Source of the DNA: Tilletiaria anomala UBC 951
Lineage: Eukaryota; Basidiomycota; Exobasidiomycetes; Georgefischeriales; Tilletiariaceae
Assembly: GCF_000711695.1 (NCBI RefSeq)
Contig: NW_013546995.1
Location: forward strand, 62,001-126,000
Length of the DNA: 64,000 nucleotides
Direction: 5' to 3'
Shown here: positions 23,201 through 34,327 of the stretch, in pieces
Layout: the number at the start of each line of letters is the position of its first letter
Position numbering within the stretch: the first letter of the stretch is position 1
Translations under genes and position numbers: made by a program
Notes under the pieces: model-generated
What the model was told of the DNA's origin: nothing
Database searches by the model: none
What the model saw: the letters and a program-made list of their open reading frames with translations, nothing else

Positions 23201-26200
23201 GAAACGCGGAAAGGCAGCCGAGTGCTTCCAGGACTTGGTCTACGAGGACGATTGCATCCGAGCGTTCGCAAGTAGAAATTCGTTCGCAGCGGGAGCGAAT
23301 AGAGTCGAAGAAGGTCGGTAATTGGGTCAAGACTTGCTCCACGGTTGTGTCAGCATTGAAGCCTAGGCCGAAATGAGAACTGGAAACAACACTGCGCTGC
23401 TGGCGACTGATGGCAGTGTCGCCTCCATCGACTTCTTCCAGCAAACTTTGGAGTTCTCCACGCGTAACGAAGCTATGTTCGCCCAGTCGGATGTTCTGCG
23501 ATATTGCCGGGATGCCCAACTCGGTACGGATCTCGCCAATAGCTGCCCACAAGTTCGCCTTGGTGACCGCTTCTGGATCCGCCGCTGGCAACTGCAGGAT
23601 TGTCGCACTTTGCAGTGGGCGCGAAACGCTTGCTGCTTTTGCTATTTCGCGCGCCCTTTGCTGCCGCTGAGCGAATGTTGTCCGCTGCTCAGGCCGCTCA
23701 TCCTGCCGAGAGATCTCCATCCTTGCTGTATGCGTAGCCTCAGGCTCGTCATCTTTATTTGAGTCATCCAACACAACAAAGACAGCGTTCGGTAGCTCGG
23801 TACGCGAAGTTTCGTCCTGCTCGCGCGTCACAGAAGCTTCGCCGAACAGCTGAGCGTCCATCTCATGGTCAAGCAAGCGGCGTTGCCGTGGATTGACGAT
23901 GGGAGGATTGAAGCCTGCATGCCTGGGCCCTCGAAATTGGTGGAAGCGGGGTCGGTCGTTGACATGACGCGATGACTTTTTCTTCGAGGATTCGTGGCGT
24001 CCGCGGCTGGAGACCCGTCGGTGTGCGGAGTTGCCAGAATCTGTGTCATTATGCGAATGACTGTCGCTATCATGATCAAAAATGTTGACGGATACTGGCT
24101 GCAAAGGTCGGCTGTGAGGCGCGTTCGTTCGATTCTTGCCTTTCGCCGCCATTTTGGTCGATTCTTTCGTCTTCCTTGATCCGCAATTAGATGCTCTGCT
24201 CACCTTGCGGCCGTTCGTCTTCCTCGATGAAGGGAGTCTCGAGGTCCTGGATACATACGCGGACGCGGACGCTTGCGCCCTACTCAGCATGCGATCGATG
24301 AGGTCCTCGGAGTGCTGGCGCTTGTCCAGTTGGCGCGCTCCTAGCCAAACAACCCCTTCGTCATCGTCGCTGTCACTGCTGAAGCTCCGCTCGGTCGCGC
24401 TGTCCGCTGTATCCCTCTGCTCTGATTCAGGATCCCCGACGATGTCGAATCGGGACTGCGACGCTTCCTCCACATGGCAATGTACGCGACGTCTACGCGC
24501 AACTCCAGGAACTACGTTCTCATCGTTACTGTCCCTTTCCTCCACTTCAGAGTGCACAATCCGGACTGCGCGTCGCGGCGCAGCCTCAATGTCTGACGGA
24601 TCTGGCGTTGACGAGTAGTGTCCGTCAGAGTGGTATTGCTTACCCTTTCGCATCGCTTGCAAGTCTTGGATGTACTTTTTGGCCATGGCCTTGGGCATCA
24701 TCTTCTTCAACACCTTGAACCTTCTTACCAGGTCTTCCTCTTCGTCCGGGTCGGATTCGCTCGTCGACTGAGCGCTCCTTCGGTGTCGACCGTTGCCCCT
24801 GTCGGTTGCAGAACGTCTGCCCCCTTTGCGGGCGGACCTAGCCTCGGGTTCTTCTTCGGCCGACGAGGTTGCATCCGAGAGCGCACGATTGGCCGACTGA
24901 AGATCGAAAGCAGACTCGCGCGCCCTCTTCCGAGGCCGGCGTTCTGGTATTTGAATACTGGCGAGTGATTCGGCCGACGGCCTTTCGCTCCGATTGTCCG
25001 AATTCGGACAAGACGCGCGTGCTCTTCTTGTCGACTTTTTCTTATTTTGTGGCCGCGTAAGCCTGTTGCCGTGACCAGCAGTTGTGGCACGAGCCCCCGC
25101 GTTGTCGTCGGAGGTTTCAGAGATATCCAAATGAAGGCTTGCAAGAAGAGGTTGAAGAGCAGGGTCATCCTGCGCGTTGGCTGTCCACGATGAGCCCAGT
25201 GCTGGAACATTGCTGATATTGGGCTTCGTCCCCGTCTTCTCCCTGACTGCGCTTCGTTGCTGGAGCTCTCGCCTCTCCATCTCCTTACGTCTCCTTTCTC
25301 TGCGCGCTTCCTGCTCAGGGTCCTCGACAAGCCAGTCGGCACCAGGCGCATTGCTGCTAGGCACATCCTTGTTCTCCTCTCTTACCCTCCTTCGCTCTTC
25401 ACGCAGAGCCTCCTTGCGGCTGATGATAGCGCCCTCCCAGTTGCGCGACAGCATGGTCTTCTGATAGACCAGCTGCTCGTGCGTGAATGGATTCAATTGA
25501 GCGGCTTTACGCTCGCGCAGCCGGCGCTGCAGTTGGCGAGGTGGAGACGGAGCTAGCAATTCCGGAGGAACTGAGGCCCAGAACCAAGCGTCATGTCAAA
25601 GGTCAATCGTATCACGGCAAATCTACTATCACTCACTCTCTTCGAAGCCCACCGATCGCGCTGCTGATATCTCTTGATCTGGTGGATCAAGGTGCTCGGG
25701 ACTGCGCGCTGGGGAGGATAGAAGCGAAGGCATATCTTCAAGCGGCGGCAACGTCTCGGTTTCTTGGGGTGTTTTCCGCGCGATACATGAAGCAGATTGG
25801 CTTGGAGACGGAGGTTCGGACAAGATGGAGCTTGTTGCCGAGCTCGGGGGGGAAGATACGGGTTTAAAGGCAGGAGCTCTGCTCGAGCCTCCTTGTTTCG
25901 GCTGCTCCATCGCCGGTGGTTCTTCAGGATGACAAAGGTAAATTTTCCGAAAACCCCATCAAAATAGGGACTGTATTTGGAACCACCTGAAACTGCTCAC
26001 CTTGTGTCTTCTGCAGAGCGCTCTGTTGTGAATGAGCCGGTGCGGGGGTGCTTTTCGTCTCAGAAAGTTCGAATGCATCGAATGGCTTTGTAGCCTCGGC
26101 TACTCCAAAAGAAAGGAGTCGAGGCCCTTGCACATGTCCTTTCACCCAAAGTCTGTTAAAGTATTCGACTTTGCCGCGCTGCGAAGCCAAGAGATCCATT

Positions 26201-26763
26201 TCGTCGTCGCTGAGTTCTTTCAAAGTTTCGCTTGCGGCCCGCAGTCGGATTGCAGCACTTGGACTTGAGCGGCTGCGCTCCACTTCCATATCCAGCCTCC
26301 GGCGTTTGATTCCTGCTGGCGTTGTGGCCGGGGCAGAGCGCGCGCTTGCGACTAATGGAGATCGTTGGGTAGCTTCGACCGAGCCAACGCCTCGAACCAC
26401 GTCCCTTGGCTTGTCGTCAATGGATGAGCTGACTGACCCCTCATTTGATTCTGTCGATTTGGCGCACATAGGTGACACATGAGACACCTGGCTTCGTACT
26501 GGAGATGACGATGTGAAGGTATCGGCCATGGTGGTTTCTTCAAAGGGGACCTGCTGAGAGGAGAGCGGAAGTGTCTCTGTGCTGCTGCCGATGTTGTTAC
26601 TGTCCCTGCTGAGGTGACGAGCATGGCTTGGTGAGGAGGACGGCTGGCTTCGCGAGGGCTTAGAAGTCAACGTTGTACATGACTGTGAGCCCTGCGCCAG
26701 GAGCATCGCCTGTCCTTCCTGCCGCTCCTCATCGTCGGAGGTCTCGACAACCGCTGCGCTCAT
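20296..26763 (-). CDS. MMS22: MMS22/Mus7 family DNA-damage protein
   Basis: Exons, in order of translation, 26763-26001, 25921-25637, 25570-21698 and 21629-20296 give 2084 residues. The first ~800 residues are disordered, acidic and Ser/Arg-rich. At about 350-405 is the block LRERKAAQLNPFTHEQLVYQ, then NWEGAIISRKE, a sequence type I associate with the Mus7/Mms22 family. The C-terminal ~1200 residues are helical and repeat-like (for instance NLWAAIGEIRTELGIPAIS), as expected of the Mms22 solenoid. In yeasts the protein works with the Rtt101-Mms1 cullin ligase to rescue stalled or broken replication forks in the nucleus. The three short introns keep phase (1, 1, 1). Family assignment is by length, architecture and this motif; a distant paralogue is possible. 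Confidence 0.78.
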
Positions 26764-27415
26764 GGCAACCCTCTGCGTGCGACCATGACGGTTCCTTCGT
26801 ACGCGCGGCGAGTCACTTGCGCTCCTTTAAGGTAAGAAGCTGCATGAGCCGAGCCACCCCAAGATAGGGCTTTATATAGAATTAAGCGATCTCTAAAAGG
26901 ATGCCAGCCGCAAATGAGAAGCAAACGTCAAAAGGTCGCATAAAAGCACTTGAAAGCCAAGTATACCTCCAGCGTTGTCGAAGTGTCGAAGTGTAGTAGA
27001 CTACTTCGTGTTCAGTGTTGGCGACAAAACGCGACGTCTCGCGGTCGCGACGCGCCATTGAGATTTCGGGATTCGGGACTCGGGGCTTCCCCACAATACG
27101 GTTCCAGCAACCGACATCTTATCGGCTCTTTGATCTCATATGCCCTATGTGCTCACACATGGACGACATGGCCGTTCGAGTCACGCAGACGTATTCGACC
27201 CCAGCTGGCGGCACCGTGACGGATGCGTGGGCCGACATACCGGCGAAGCGATACTGGCGGAAGGGATCAATCCACTGGCTGAGAGGGATGTTTGTCCCTG
27301 CGACCAATACGGGAGTTGCTGCTGCCTCACCACTGGCATTGTTAAGGCAGGTGTTCGTCAACCTTCACCGCATCGATTGATCGACCAGCCCGCTCACCCC
27401 CATAACTCCTTGAAG
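26764..27415. promoter_or_regulatory. Shared upstream region of MMS22 and the lipase gene
   Basis: Start codons lie head to head 652 bp apart. No TATA box or known damage-response element is clear, though TTTATATAG occurs at about 26870-26878. Confidence 0.4.
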
Positions 27416-29511
27416 ATGCGGGATGCAGAAGAAATTCCCCTCCGCGACCGCAGCATGCGCAGTGGAGGAGCTGCTGACCGTGTCAAACAGCTCCGAGACA
27501 TCATGCAAGAAACCCACCAAGACGAATTGCTCGACGTCGCCGCAGCCCACCAACCACATACTGCGATCGGGTACATCCTAATCTCCATCCTCCAGTACAT
27601 CTCTTATTCTATCAACACATTCCTAAGGGTTCTCATATCGCTGCCATGGACCCTGTGGATGGACCCGGCCGGTGCTTTCAGCTTGATCTTCTTCGCTGTG
27701 GCTGCTACGCTCGTGCTGGGCTTTGCACTCATTTTCACGGTCATCATCAGGCTGCCGTTCGTCTTGAAAATTGCAATATGGCTCACAGGAGGGGGGCCTG
27801 ATGTATCCACTGCCAACCTGCGTGAGTATCCAGCGCTCAACCTTTTGCTTCAGAACTTGCGAGGTTCTCACTAATATGCCATCTCCATCTGCCAGCCTAT
27901 CCGCACATCTTTGACTCGCTCACACATGACATCCGCGACGCTGCATACGAAGGCATGTCCGTCCGTGAGCATGGCGGGAGCATCCGCGAATTCGATCTCG
28001 ACGTGGCCAAGCTGCAAGCCTACGTCTCTGCTCTCGTCTACGAGCGTCGCCAGCAGCCGCTGCTCACAGTTTTCTCCATTGTTAAGTCAAAGTTGTTGAC
28101 ACAAGGACGCCGCTCCCACTTAGCGCAGGAGAACGGAGGACCTCTCGTTGACGACCATCTGAGGTCTCTATGTGGTCCAGAATACGATCGTGTCTCGCAC
28201 CTAATGGACGATGCCGATGCCTTCATCTGTGCGATGGCGCGCGAAAAGCTCGGGCTTGAATACATTGTGAGTTGATCCTGTGATTCTGAGCTTGCTTTCT
28301 TTGCACGTCTGTTAAGTGTATGTGGCGAGGCAGTCCCTATCAGAGCTCAGCACAGACACCTCGGCCGTATGCGGAATGTTCTTCGATCCAGGCTTGCAGC
28401 GCAACTTCATCATCCTCGCCTTCAAAGGAACGACCCCCGAAGCGTTCGTTGAGTGGCTCGTCGATTTCAGGTACGAGTACGTCTGGGCCGGCAAGAAAAT
28501 CCCTGGCTTCCATTACGTCCACAGCGGCTTCTTTGCGCAGCTCTTCCGGCGCGAGAAGGATGGAGATCCGTACAGCGTAATTCGAAAGGCCGTGCAGCAC
28601 ACTGCGCAAGCTATTCAGGAGACGACCGGTGTGCCACACGTCCATCTGTGGGTCACTGGGCACAGGTGAGCCACCTCCTACCTGTCACCTTTCAATGAGC
28701 GGACTCCAATTGAAGCGCTTCCTGCAGTCTCGGCGCGGCGACAGGCACACTCTTTTACAGCAAGCTCTTGACTGATCCACTTCGTGAGTCACCCAAGCAT
28801 CAGCCTTAAAGGGAAGTGTCACTGACGCGTGAAATGCGCATTGCATTTGGGCAGCGGGTGTGACGCTGCGAGATGGATAGTAAGCAGAATAGAATAGAAG
28901 CGTCTTGCAAACTGCCTGACCAAACCCTGACGGTAATCCATGCACCACACAGCTTCTTCGGCGCCCCAATCGTCGGTGATCCTTCCTCCCTGTCAAGCTT
29001 TAACGCATCCGTCCAATCGACGGAGACAGCGCAATCACCGCGGCCAAACGTCTGGCGCGTGCTGAACGACGGCGATGCGGTCGCCACGCTGCTCCCATCG
29101 CTCGGTGACAACCGCAAGCTAGGTGCAGAGCTATCCACGACGAACCAATTCAACTTTGCCCACTTTGGAGAGCAGATGAAGCTCGTTGGCTTGCCGGGGC
29201 TGAGTCGCTTCGGCCCTGGGACGCTGCTGCCAGCTGAAACGCTTGTGCGGGTGAGTGAAGCGTTGGTCACAAGGCCCTACGCCTGCAATAAAGAAATAAC
29301 CGCTTCTCCGTCCTGTTTCGGTGCGCTGCAGATCACTTCGCGCCTGCCCGAGCGCGGAACAGGGCCCAACGTCAAGCTTCCGCTCGTCAGCACGATTGGC
29401 GAGCTGATCCCCTTCGTAGGGCGTTTCGCCTCGCATGGGCTGAGTTGGTACTGGGGGCGCATGTCCAAGGTCGGCACAACTCTGCCAGAACAAGTGATTG
29501 CGACTAGATAG
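27416..29511 (+). CDS. Membrane-anchored fungal lipase, class 3 (alpha/beta hydrolase)
   Basis: Exons 27416-27821, 27896-28266, 28334-28665, 28728-28783, 28855-28879, 28953-29250 and 29332-29511 give 555 residues. After a charged N-terminus come two hydrophobic segments (about residues 45-65 and 80-110: SLIFFAVAATLVLGFALIF, VIIRLPFVLKIAIWL), suggesting membrane attachment. The lipase domain has FIILAFKGTTP (oxyanion region), VTGH|SLGAATG (nucleophile Ser, split by intron 3), NDGDAVATLLP (Asp) and FAHFGEQ (likely His). Exon 5 is only 25 nt; it rebuilds PGVTLRDGYFFGAPIVGD, the conserved strand after the nucleophile elbow. Likely substrates are acylglycerols; a diacylglycerol lipase or lipid-droplet role is inference. 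Confidence 0.87.
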
Positions 29512-29642
29512 CAGACGCCAAAAAAGGAGTGTGCTTTCCCATTTGTTATGCTACACGAAAGAAATACATTGAGCACCATCGCACCGCAAGTGCCTGCAAA
29601 CGATGCAGCCTTCTAGCTTGCTTGCTTGCTCCATTCGAATGC

Positions 29643-30896
29643 TCAGATGGCCAAGATCGGAATATGGCTGCCAAAGCCTCTCTGGATGTCCTTGCGCAGC
29701 GCGTGCGCATCCGCTGCAAGTGCGACCCTGTCGTGCTCGAGCTCGAGCTCGCGGGAGCGATGCACATCGTGCTTGAGGTGCAGATGCAAGCGTGCGAATC
29801 CGGCGACGCGCTTCCGGAGCGAGCTGGTGAAGGGCTGCGGGTGTGTGTGCGAGATTAGCGACGGCGCTTGCGCCATGTCGGGGCTGTTGGAGCTTGGACT
29901 CGACGCCAAGGGCGGAGGTGTCGAAGGCGGGTGCGGGAGATGCGCGAGGTCCGCGTCGTTGACCATGATCAATTCGTCGTATCTGCTCTGCCTGAGCAAG
30001 CATTGCAGTGCCTCTTGCAGACTCTCCCCGTCCCCTGCTTGCCTGACAGCGATGTTGATCGAGCGCTTCTCCCCGCCATCCTCCAGTTCCCCGGAGAGGA
30101 TCGTCAAGCGATCGAGCAGCTGCTCACGTGCCTCTTCTGCCTCTTCATCCTCAACGCGCAGGACGTCCGTCAGCTCTAGCAGCGCGTCGTGCGCATGCGA
30201 TTGCAGCACATGGCTTCCCAAGGCGCTTCCGTGAGAGTGTATAGAGTGCTGACTGTTACGCCTGGATACTGCGCGTGATGAGCCAGGCGAGTTGTGCCGC
30301 GAGCCAGGACGGCTGTGCAAAAGCGAAGCCAGACCGGAAAACAGCCCATGGTGCTGCTGCTGCTGCTGCTGATGGCCGTGGTGATGGGAGGGAGAATTGC
30401 AATGGCGCCCAGAAGCGGTGCCAGAGTCGCCTGAGCTGTCGTTCGAGGAGCCCGACGTTGTGCGATATGCGGCGCTGCTGGTCGATCGGGACATGGACGC
30501 AGTGTGTTTGAACGCGGGGTGCGTGCTTCTGGTGTACGAAGCCGGTAGAATCGAGAACAGGTCCACCTGGATGCTCGACGTTGCTGAGTCTGACGTCTGC
30601 TGATCCAAATGTTGCGCTACGCTCTTGCCCGCATCTTGCAGTGCCGAGACGGACCTGGAGTGCTTGGCGTCGAGCACGACCGAGCCTACTTGCGGCGGCA
30701 GCTCGGATAGAGGGGGTGCCGGTGAGCCTTGTGCGAGGGTGATGGGGCTCTTGCCATTTGACCTTTTCTGAGCGTATGTGTGTCCGCCCTGCGATTCTGG
30801 CGTGGAGGGAGGCATTGGGGCACCCGACGACGAGGGCTCGATCGCGAGATGCGGATGAAACACGGGCTGATAGAGCAGCAGGACTCGTTGCTCCAT
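29643..30896 (-). CDS. Unknown Ser/His/Gln-rich protein
   Basis: A single exon from the ATG at 30896 gives 417 residues. The N-terminus MEQRVLLLYQPVFHPHLAIE is hydrophobic-mixed, and the middle is low-complexity (HHHGHQQQQQQHHG, from a CAG/CTG tract near 30353-30372). A predicted helical region follows (ALLELTDVLRVEDEEAEEA, REQLLDRLTILSGEL), and the last part is basic (LRKRVAGFARLHLHLKHDVH). I do not recognise a family or domain. Codon usage and length argue for a real gene. Its end lies 131 bp from the convergent lipase end. Confidence 0.6.
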   Translation of the reverse strand: MEQRVLLLYQPVFHPHLAIEPSSSGAPMPPSTPESQGGHTYAQKRSNGKSPITLAQGSPAPPLSELPPQVGSVVLDAKHSRSVSALQDAGKSVAQHLDQQTSDSATSSIQVDLFSILPASYTRSTHPAFKHTASMSRSTSSAAYRTTSGSSNDSSGDSGTASGRHCNSPSHHHGHQQQQQQHHGLFSGLASLLHSRPGSRHNSPGSSRAVSRRNSQHSIHSHGSALGSHVLQSHAHDALLELTDVLRVEDEEAEEAREQLLDRLTILSGELEDGGEKRSINIAVRQAGDGESLQEALQCLLRQSRYDELIMVNDADLAHLPHPPSTPPPLASSPSSNSPDMAQAPSLISHTHPQPFTSSLRKRVAGFARLHLHLKHDVHRSRELELEHDRVALAADAHALRKDIQRGFGSHIPILAI

Positions 30897-31930
30897 CTTT
30901 GCGTTGCGTGAAGGGTGCGTCGATGTATTGATGATGATTGAGCTTGCCGGCGACAGAAGACGATGTGCCTGAATGTGGGAGGCAAGATGGGGGGTCGAGT
31001 GTGGATAGAGCAGATCGACCTGAACAAGTTACGGTTGAGGGGATTGCACGAGTGTGATTGATGCACAGAATGAGGGCATATAAATAAAATGGTATAATAC
31101 GACATGAACGAGAAAAATAAGGTGCAAGCGTGCATGAGGGTGTCAACCTGGGTTGCCGAGTGCTGGGCTGTGTTTGGTTGAGTTGGATAGGGAGTGCTTC
31201 CCGCGCTGACGATGTGAGTCAAAGACAGCATACAGAGAAAAAGCAACTAAGCATTGGCATGGTTTGTGTGGGTGCGTACGTGAGTGTGACTCATGGAGCA
31301 TTTTTTTTCATGCCTTGGGGCCGCGGTTTCAATTCCTCGCCCTGCTCTAGTGTCCCTGGGGCAGAGAGATTCGAATTAAATGAGACTGGACTCGGTGATA
31401 GAGCGCGCCTTTGCTGGCGCGCCACTGCAGCAGTGCCTCTCGCCGTGCCACGCGGCGATTACGACAGGTGACAGCCGGGTGAATTCATTTGAGGTTCGTC
31501 ATTAAAGTTGAAACCGGCGCGCTGCGCCCGCCTCTGGTTCCCGGCTCTGTGCAAGCACGGAACTCCCCGGATCCAGACTTCATACCCCCGGCCCCCCTCC
31601 GGAAAGAGCAGCACGCAAGCACGACACCAATAGTGATGTAGTTGATAGCTCGCTTTCTGCTCCTTGCTTTTGAAGACTGCAGTGGTACATACTTGGGCTA
31701 AGACCGTGCCTCCGGGTAAAAGGAGGTGTCAAGTACCGGAAGCCGGATTCAAGGACTCCCTCGCTGTTTGCATTGGCTTTTCCATGAAGTCTATACCTTG
31801 CCAGAAGCGAAGGAACGGGTTGTGACCTGGTGCCTACACGTGGAGTGGACCCACGGCTGGTCACCAGGTCGTGCGAAGTGTCGAAAAAAAAGCAAAAATA
31901 TTTTCACCCTTTACCAAAGGTAAAAAGAAA
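30897..31930. other. Gene-poor region between the unknown gene and the tRNA
   Basis: No coding signal. A perfect 7-bp GC hairpin (GCGCGCC, six-base loop, GGCGCGC) lies at 31403-31422. TTCGAAT-like sequence near 31370 resembles a tRNA T-loop but no stems form. Confidence 0.5.
31923..31927 (-). terminator. RNA polymerase III terminator of tRNA-Asp
   Basis: TTTTT on the transcribed strand three bases beyond the tRNA 3' end; a standard Pol III stop. Confidence 0.8.
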
Positions 31931-32032
31931 CTCTCTCGCCGGGAATCGAACCCGGGTCTCACCCGTCACTGTTAGCTCCCAGTGCAGGCTAATGATGACA
32001 GGGGTGCGTCATAGCCACTAAACTACGAAAGA
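31931..32032 (-). tRNA. tRNA-Asp(GTC) with a 30-nt intron
   Basis: On the minus strand the acceptor stem TCTTTCG/CGAGAGA pairs fully (one G-U). D arm GTTTAGTGGCTATGAC, anticodon stem CACCC/GGGTG, loop CTGTCAC with anticodon GTC, T arm CCGGG-TTCGATT-CCCGG and discriminator G73 all fit eukaryotic tRNA-Asp. A 30-nt intron (TCATTAGC...ACAGTGA) sits at the canonical site between positions 37 and 38 (about 31976-32005). Internal A and B boxes are present. A run of five T on the minus strand follows at 31927-31923. Confidence 0.93.
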
Positions 32033-32649
32033 AGATGTCTTCTGTTTGAGAGTTTATAATATGTCTGAATCAAATATATTTTCCATCATAGATTTTTTAC
32101 TGTTTCAAGTGGTGCTCATCTGAACAACGACGCTCGCTGCCTGCGGTTGCATATCAACCTCTTGGCTCGACAGTTTGACGTCCCCATGCTCAACACCGAA
32201 TGCTGTCTCTGTAGGGCTCAGGGGCCCGGCTGCGAGCCTGTTTATGGGCTGCGCCCATGCCTGTGGCAGGCAACATGCATTTGTCTCACGACCGCGGTTC
32301 TTCTCAACCAGATTTCACTCGCGCCCATGCAATCGTCAGTGTGTGCAGTGGACGGCCCACCATGGTGCAGCCCATTGCGCGTATTCGAGCCTCTGCTTCC
32401 ATCCCCGAAGCAAAGCGGCGAACAGCAGCCGCTCGGGCCAGCCCGTTCACTGAGCATCCATCGCTAGTAATCTTCCCTCGCACCAGGACCCATGAGGCCG
32501 CGAAAAGGGCCTGGCCATTCGCGGAAGCATTGCTTTCCAATGCCGTCGTCCCGTGCTTGATTCGATATCAGTATCGAAGTGAGGTACACAGTACACAGTG
32601 AAGACCGGACTGATATGCGCATGGACCTTCGTGATGCCCATTTGCCTCG
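32033..32649. other. Intergenic region
   Basis: AT-rich immediately upstream of the tRNA (32040-32110), then unremarkable sequence. No feature supported. Confidence 0.5.
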
Positions 32650-33850
32650 ACACCTAGATATCTACAATTCTGGAGCATTGAATCCACCAACACCGAAGAA
32701 TGGCTCCCGCCACCGACTTACGCAGAGCACATCGGTTCCTTGCTCCGCTCCCACTTCCTCTTGCAAGCGCGCAATCGGTACGAAAAGGGCTGCCTCAGCC
32801 GAGAGTAATTCCAAGTGCCAGAAGACAATGCAATCAAAGTGGCTGTTCGGAAGCAGCTGGATCTCATATATAAGATCGTCACACAGGAATTATGCACACT
32901 ATCCCTTCTTTCGGGCGATATCCTCCGTGTCTCTTCGCGTTGCCAGACTGAAAAGGCGTGCGGTTACCAGTCGATGGCTTCTTCACGAATCTATAAAACA
33001 TGCAAGAGGCTAAGGATCCGTCTTGGGATACTTTTGTGGAATATAACCCATGATACGCGCTCTTACTCGAAGAGCGACACGCTGAACCTACGGTTGTTTG
33101 TCGCGACGGGGCCCATTTGCTGTCCAGCTGGTGAATCGCCATACGTCAAGCAATTCAAGCTCATCTCCAGCCTTCTTCCGGCGGAAATGTCAGGCATGCT
33201 CGCACCATCTTTGCACACCCAATTTGACTGCACCTCGCGCACGCTGTTGCGCACGTCATGACAAAAAGACGCCTACACCACCGACGGCGAGACGGGCTAC
33301 CTTCGAGATCTCACAAAAGCATGCAGAGAAAAGCTGCCGGCATTGTTCAATGCTGGATGCTGCAACCCTCAGTTCGACGATCCCTATCTGACATTCCTCC
33401 TGGCCGGCACCATGGCCGAAGGCGTCCACAAGCACGGAATTGGGCCCGGCTGTAGAGCTCGATAAATATCTCCAGCTCTACCGCGACATGCTCCATAGCG
33501 CACCAAATGGAATGACGATTGGCATGCATGTCGAAATAGCACGTGTTTCCTTGTCGATCGGTTCTCTATGCTGGCATTCTGCGCGAATTATTCCCGTCGT
33601 TGGCACGTAGCTTTGCAGGTGGATGACAATGGCCATCGCCACGCTTACGAATGTATGAGCTAACCACTTCCCTCGGCTGTCACAGAGGAAATGGTGTTCG
33701 GTGTTCTGATATTGGTTGACAGCGGCCACGCCTCGATCGTGGCGAAAGTATTCAAGCTGCCCGTCGATCATTGGCTACTGACATATGACGCACCGCGAGT
33801 TGGTGGCTTTGAGCCACTCCACGCTGATACCAAAGCACAATCATACTGTC
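32650..33850 (+). pseudogene. Decayed protein-coding region of unidentified family
   Basis: Plus-strand stretches read as ordinary globular protein but lie in different frames. Examples are YLQFWSIESTNTEEWLPPPT with AEHIGSLLRSHFLLQARNRY (near 32660-32785), NAIKVAVRKQLDLIYKIV (near 32827-32880), TDGETGYLRDLTKACREKLP with DDPYLTFLLAGTMAEGVHKH (near 33280-33440), and LDKYLQLYRDMLHSAP, then LLTYDAPRVGGFEPL (to about 33820). The order and density suggest one former gene of 350-400 codons now broken in several places. I could not place the family; a host gene or an old mobile-element gene are both possible. Confidence 0.45.
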
Positions 33851-34327
33851 CTCGGGATTGTGTCGTCCAAGCTTGGGCAGCTCGAATCGAAAGAAGAGGT
33901 CAATGTGCGGGTCAACTCAGCGGCGAGCACCGTCGCAGCTCCGTCAAGGGAGAGGGAGAATAAAGCGTTGCAATGACGGAGCATATCGCCACAATGTGGC
34001 TTTGCTGTGAATTTAACCCTTAGCACCACATAGCGGTATGTGCAACAAAGACTGAACAGCAACTCGAAAGACAGTAGTCTACGCAGCAAGGAAACAAGAT
34101 CTCGAGCAAGCACATGTGGGCAAAATTAAAACACCTGCGCGAAGTATCGGAATCAGTAGGGCCAACCAAAAGTAAAATTTCGAGAGAATCGATTCGGTTG
34201 CAATCTTGAAGCAACGCATCTGCAAATTACAAGAGTCCACAAGACGAAACTGGGTTAAACAGTAAAATGCGACGTTCCGGATGTCGCTCGCTGAGATCAT
34301 TAGGGTCGTAGATATGGGTGTGCGTGT
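33851..34327. other. Region beyond the decayed gene and downstream of IQG1
   Basis: AT-richer, with no supported gene. It should hold the 3' end of the IQG1 transcript, but no clear AATAAA was picked out. Confidence 0.4.

Noticed and set aside
30256-31146. 296-codon minus-strand frame overlapping the unknown Ser/His/Gln-rich gene
   Set aside because: Out of frame with the better candidate and of shadow-like composition.
31340-31440. Possible second tRNA: TTCGAAT-like loop and a GC hairpin
   Set aside because: No T-stem, acceptor or anticodon stem can be paired on either strand.
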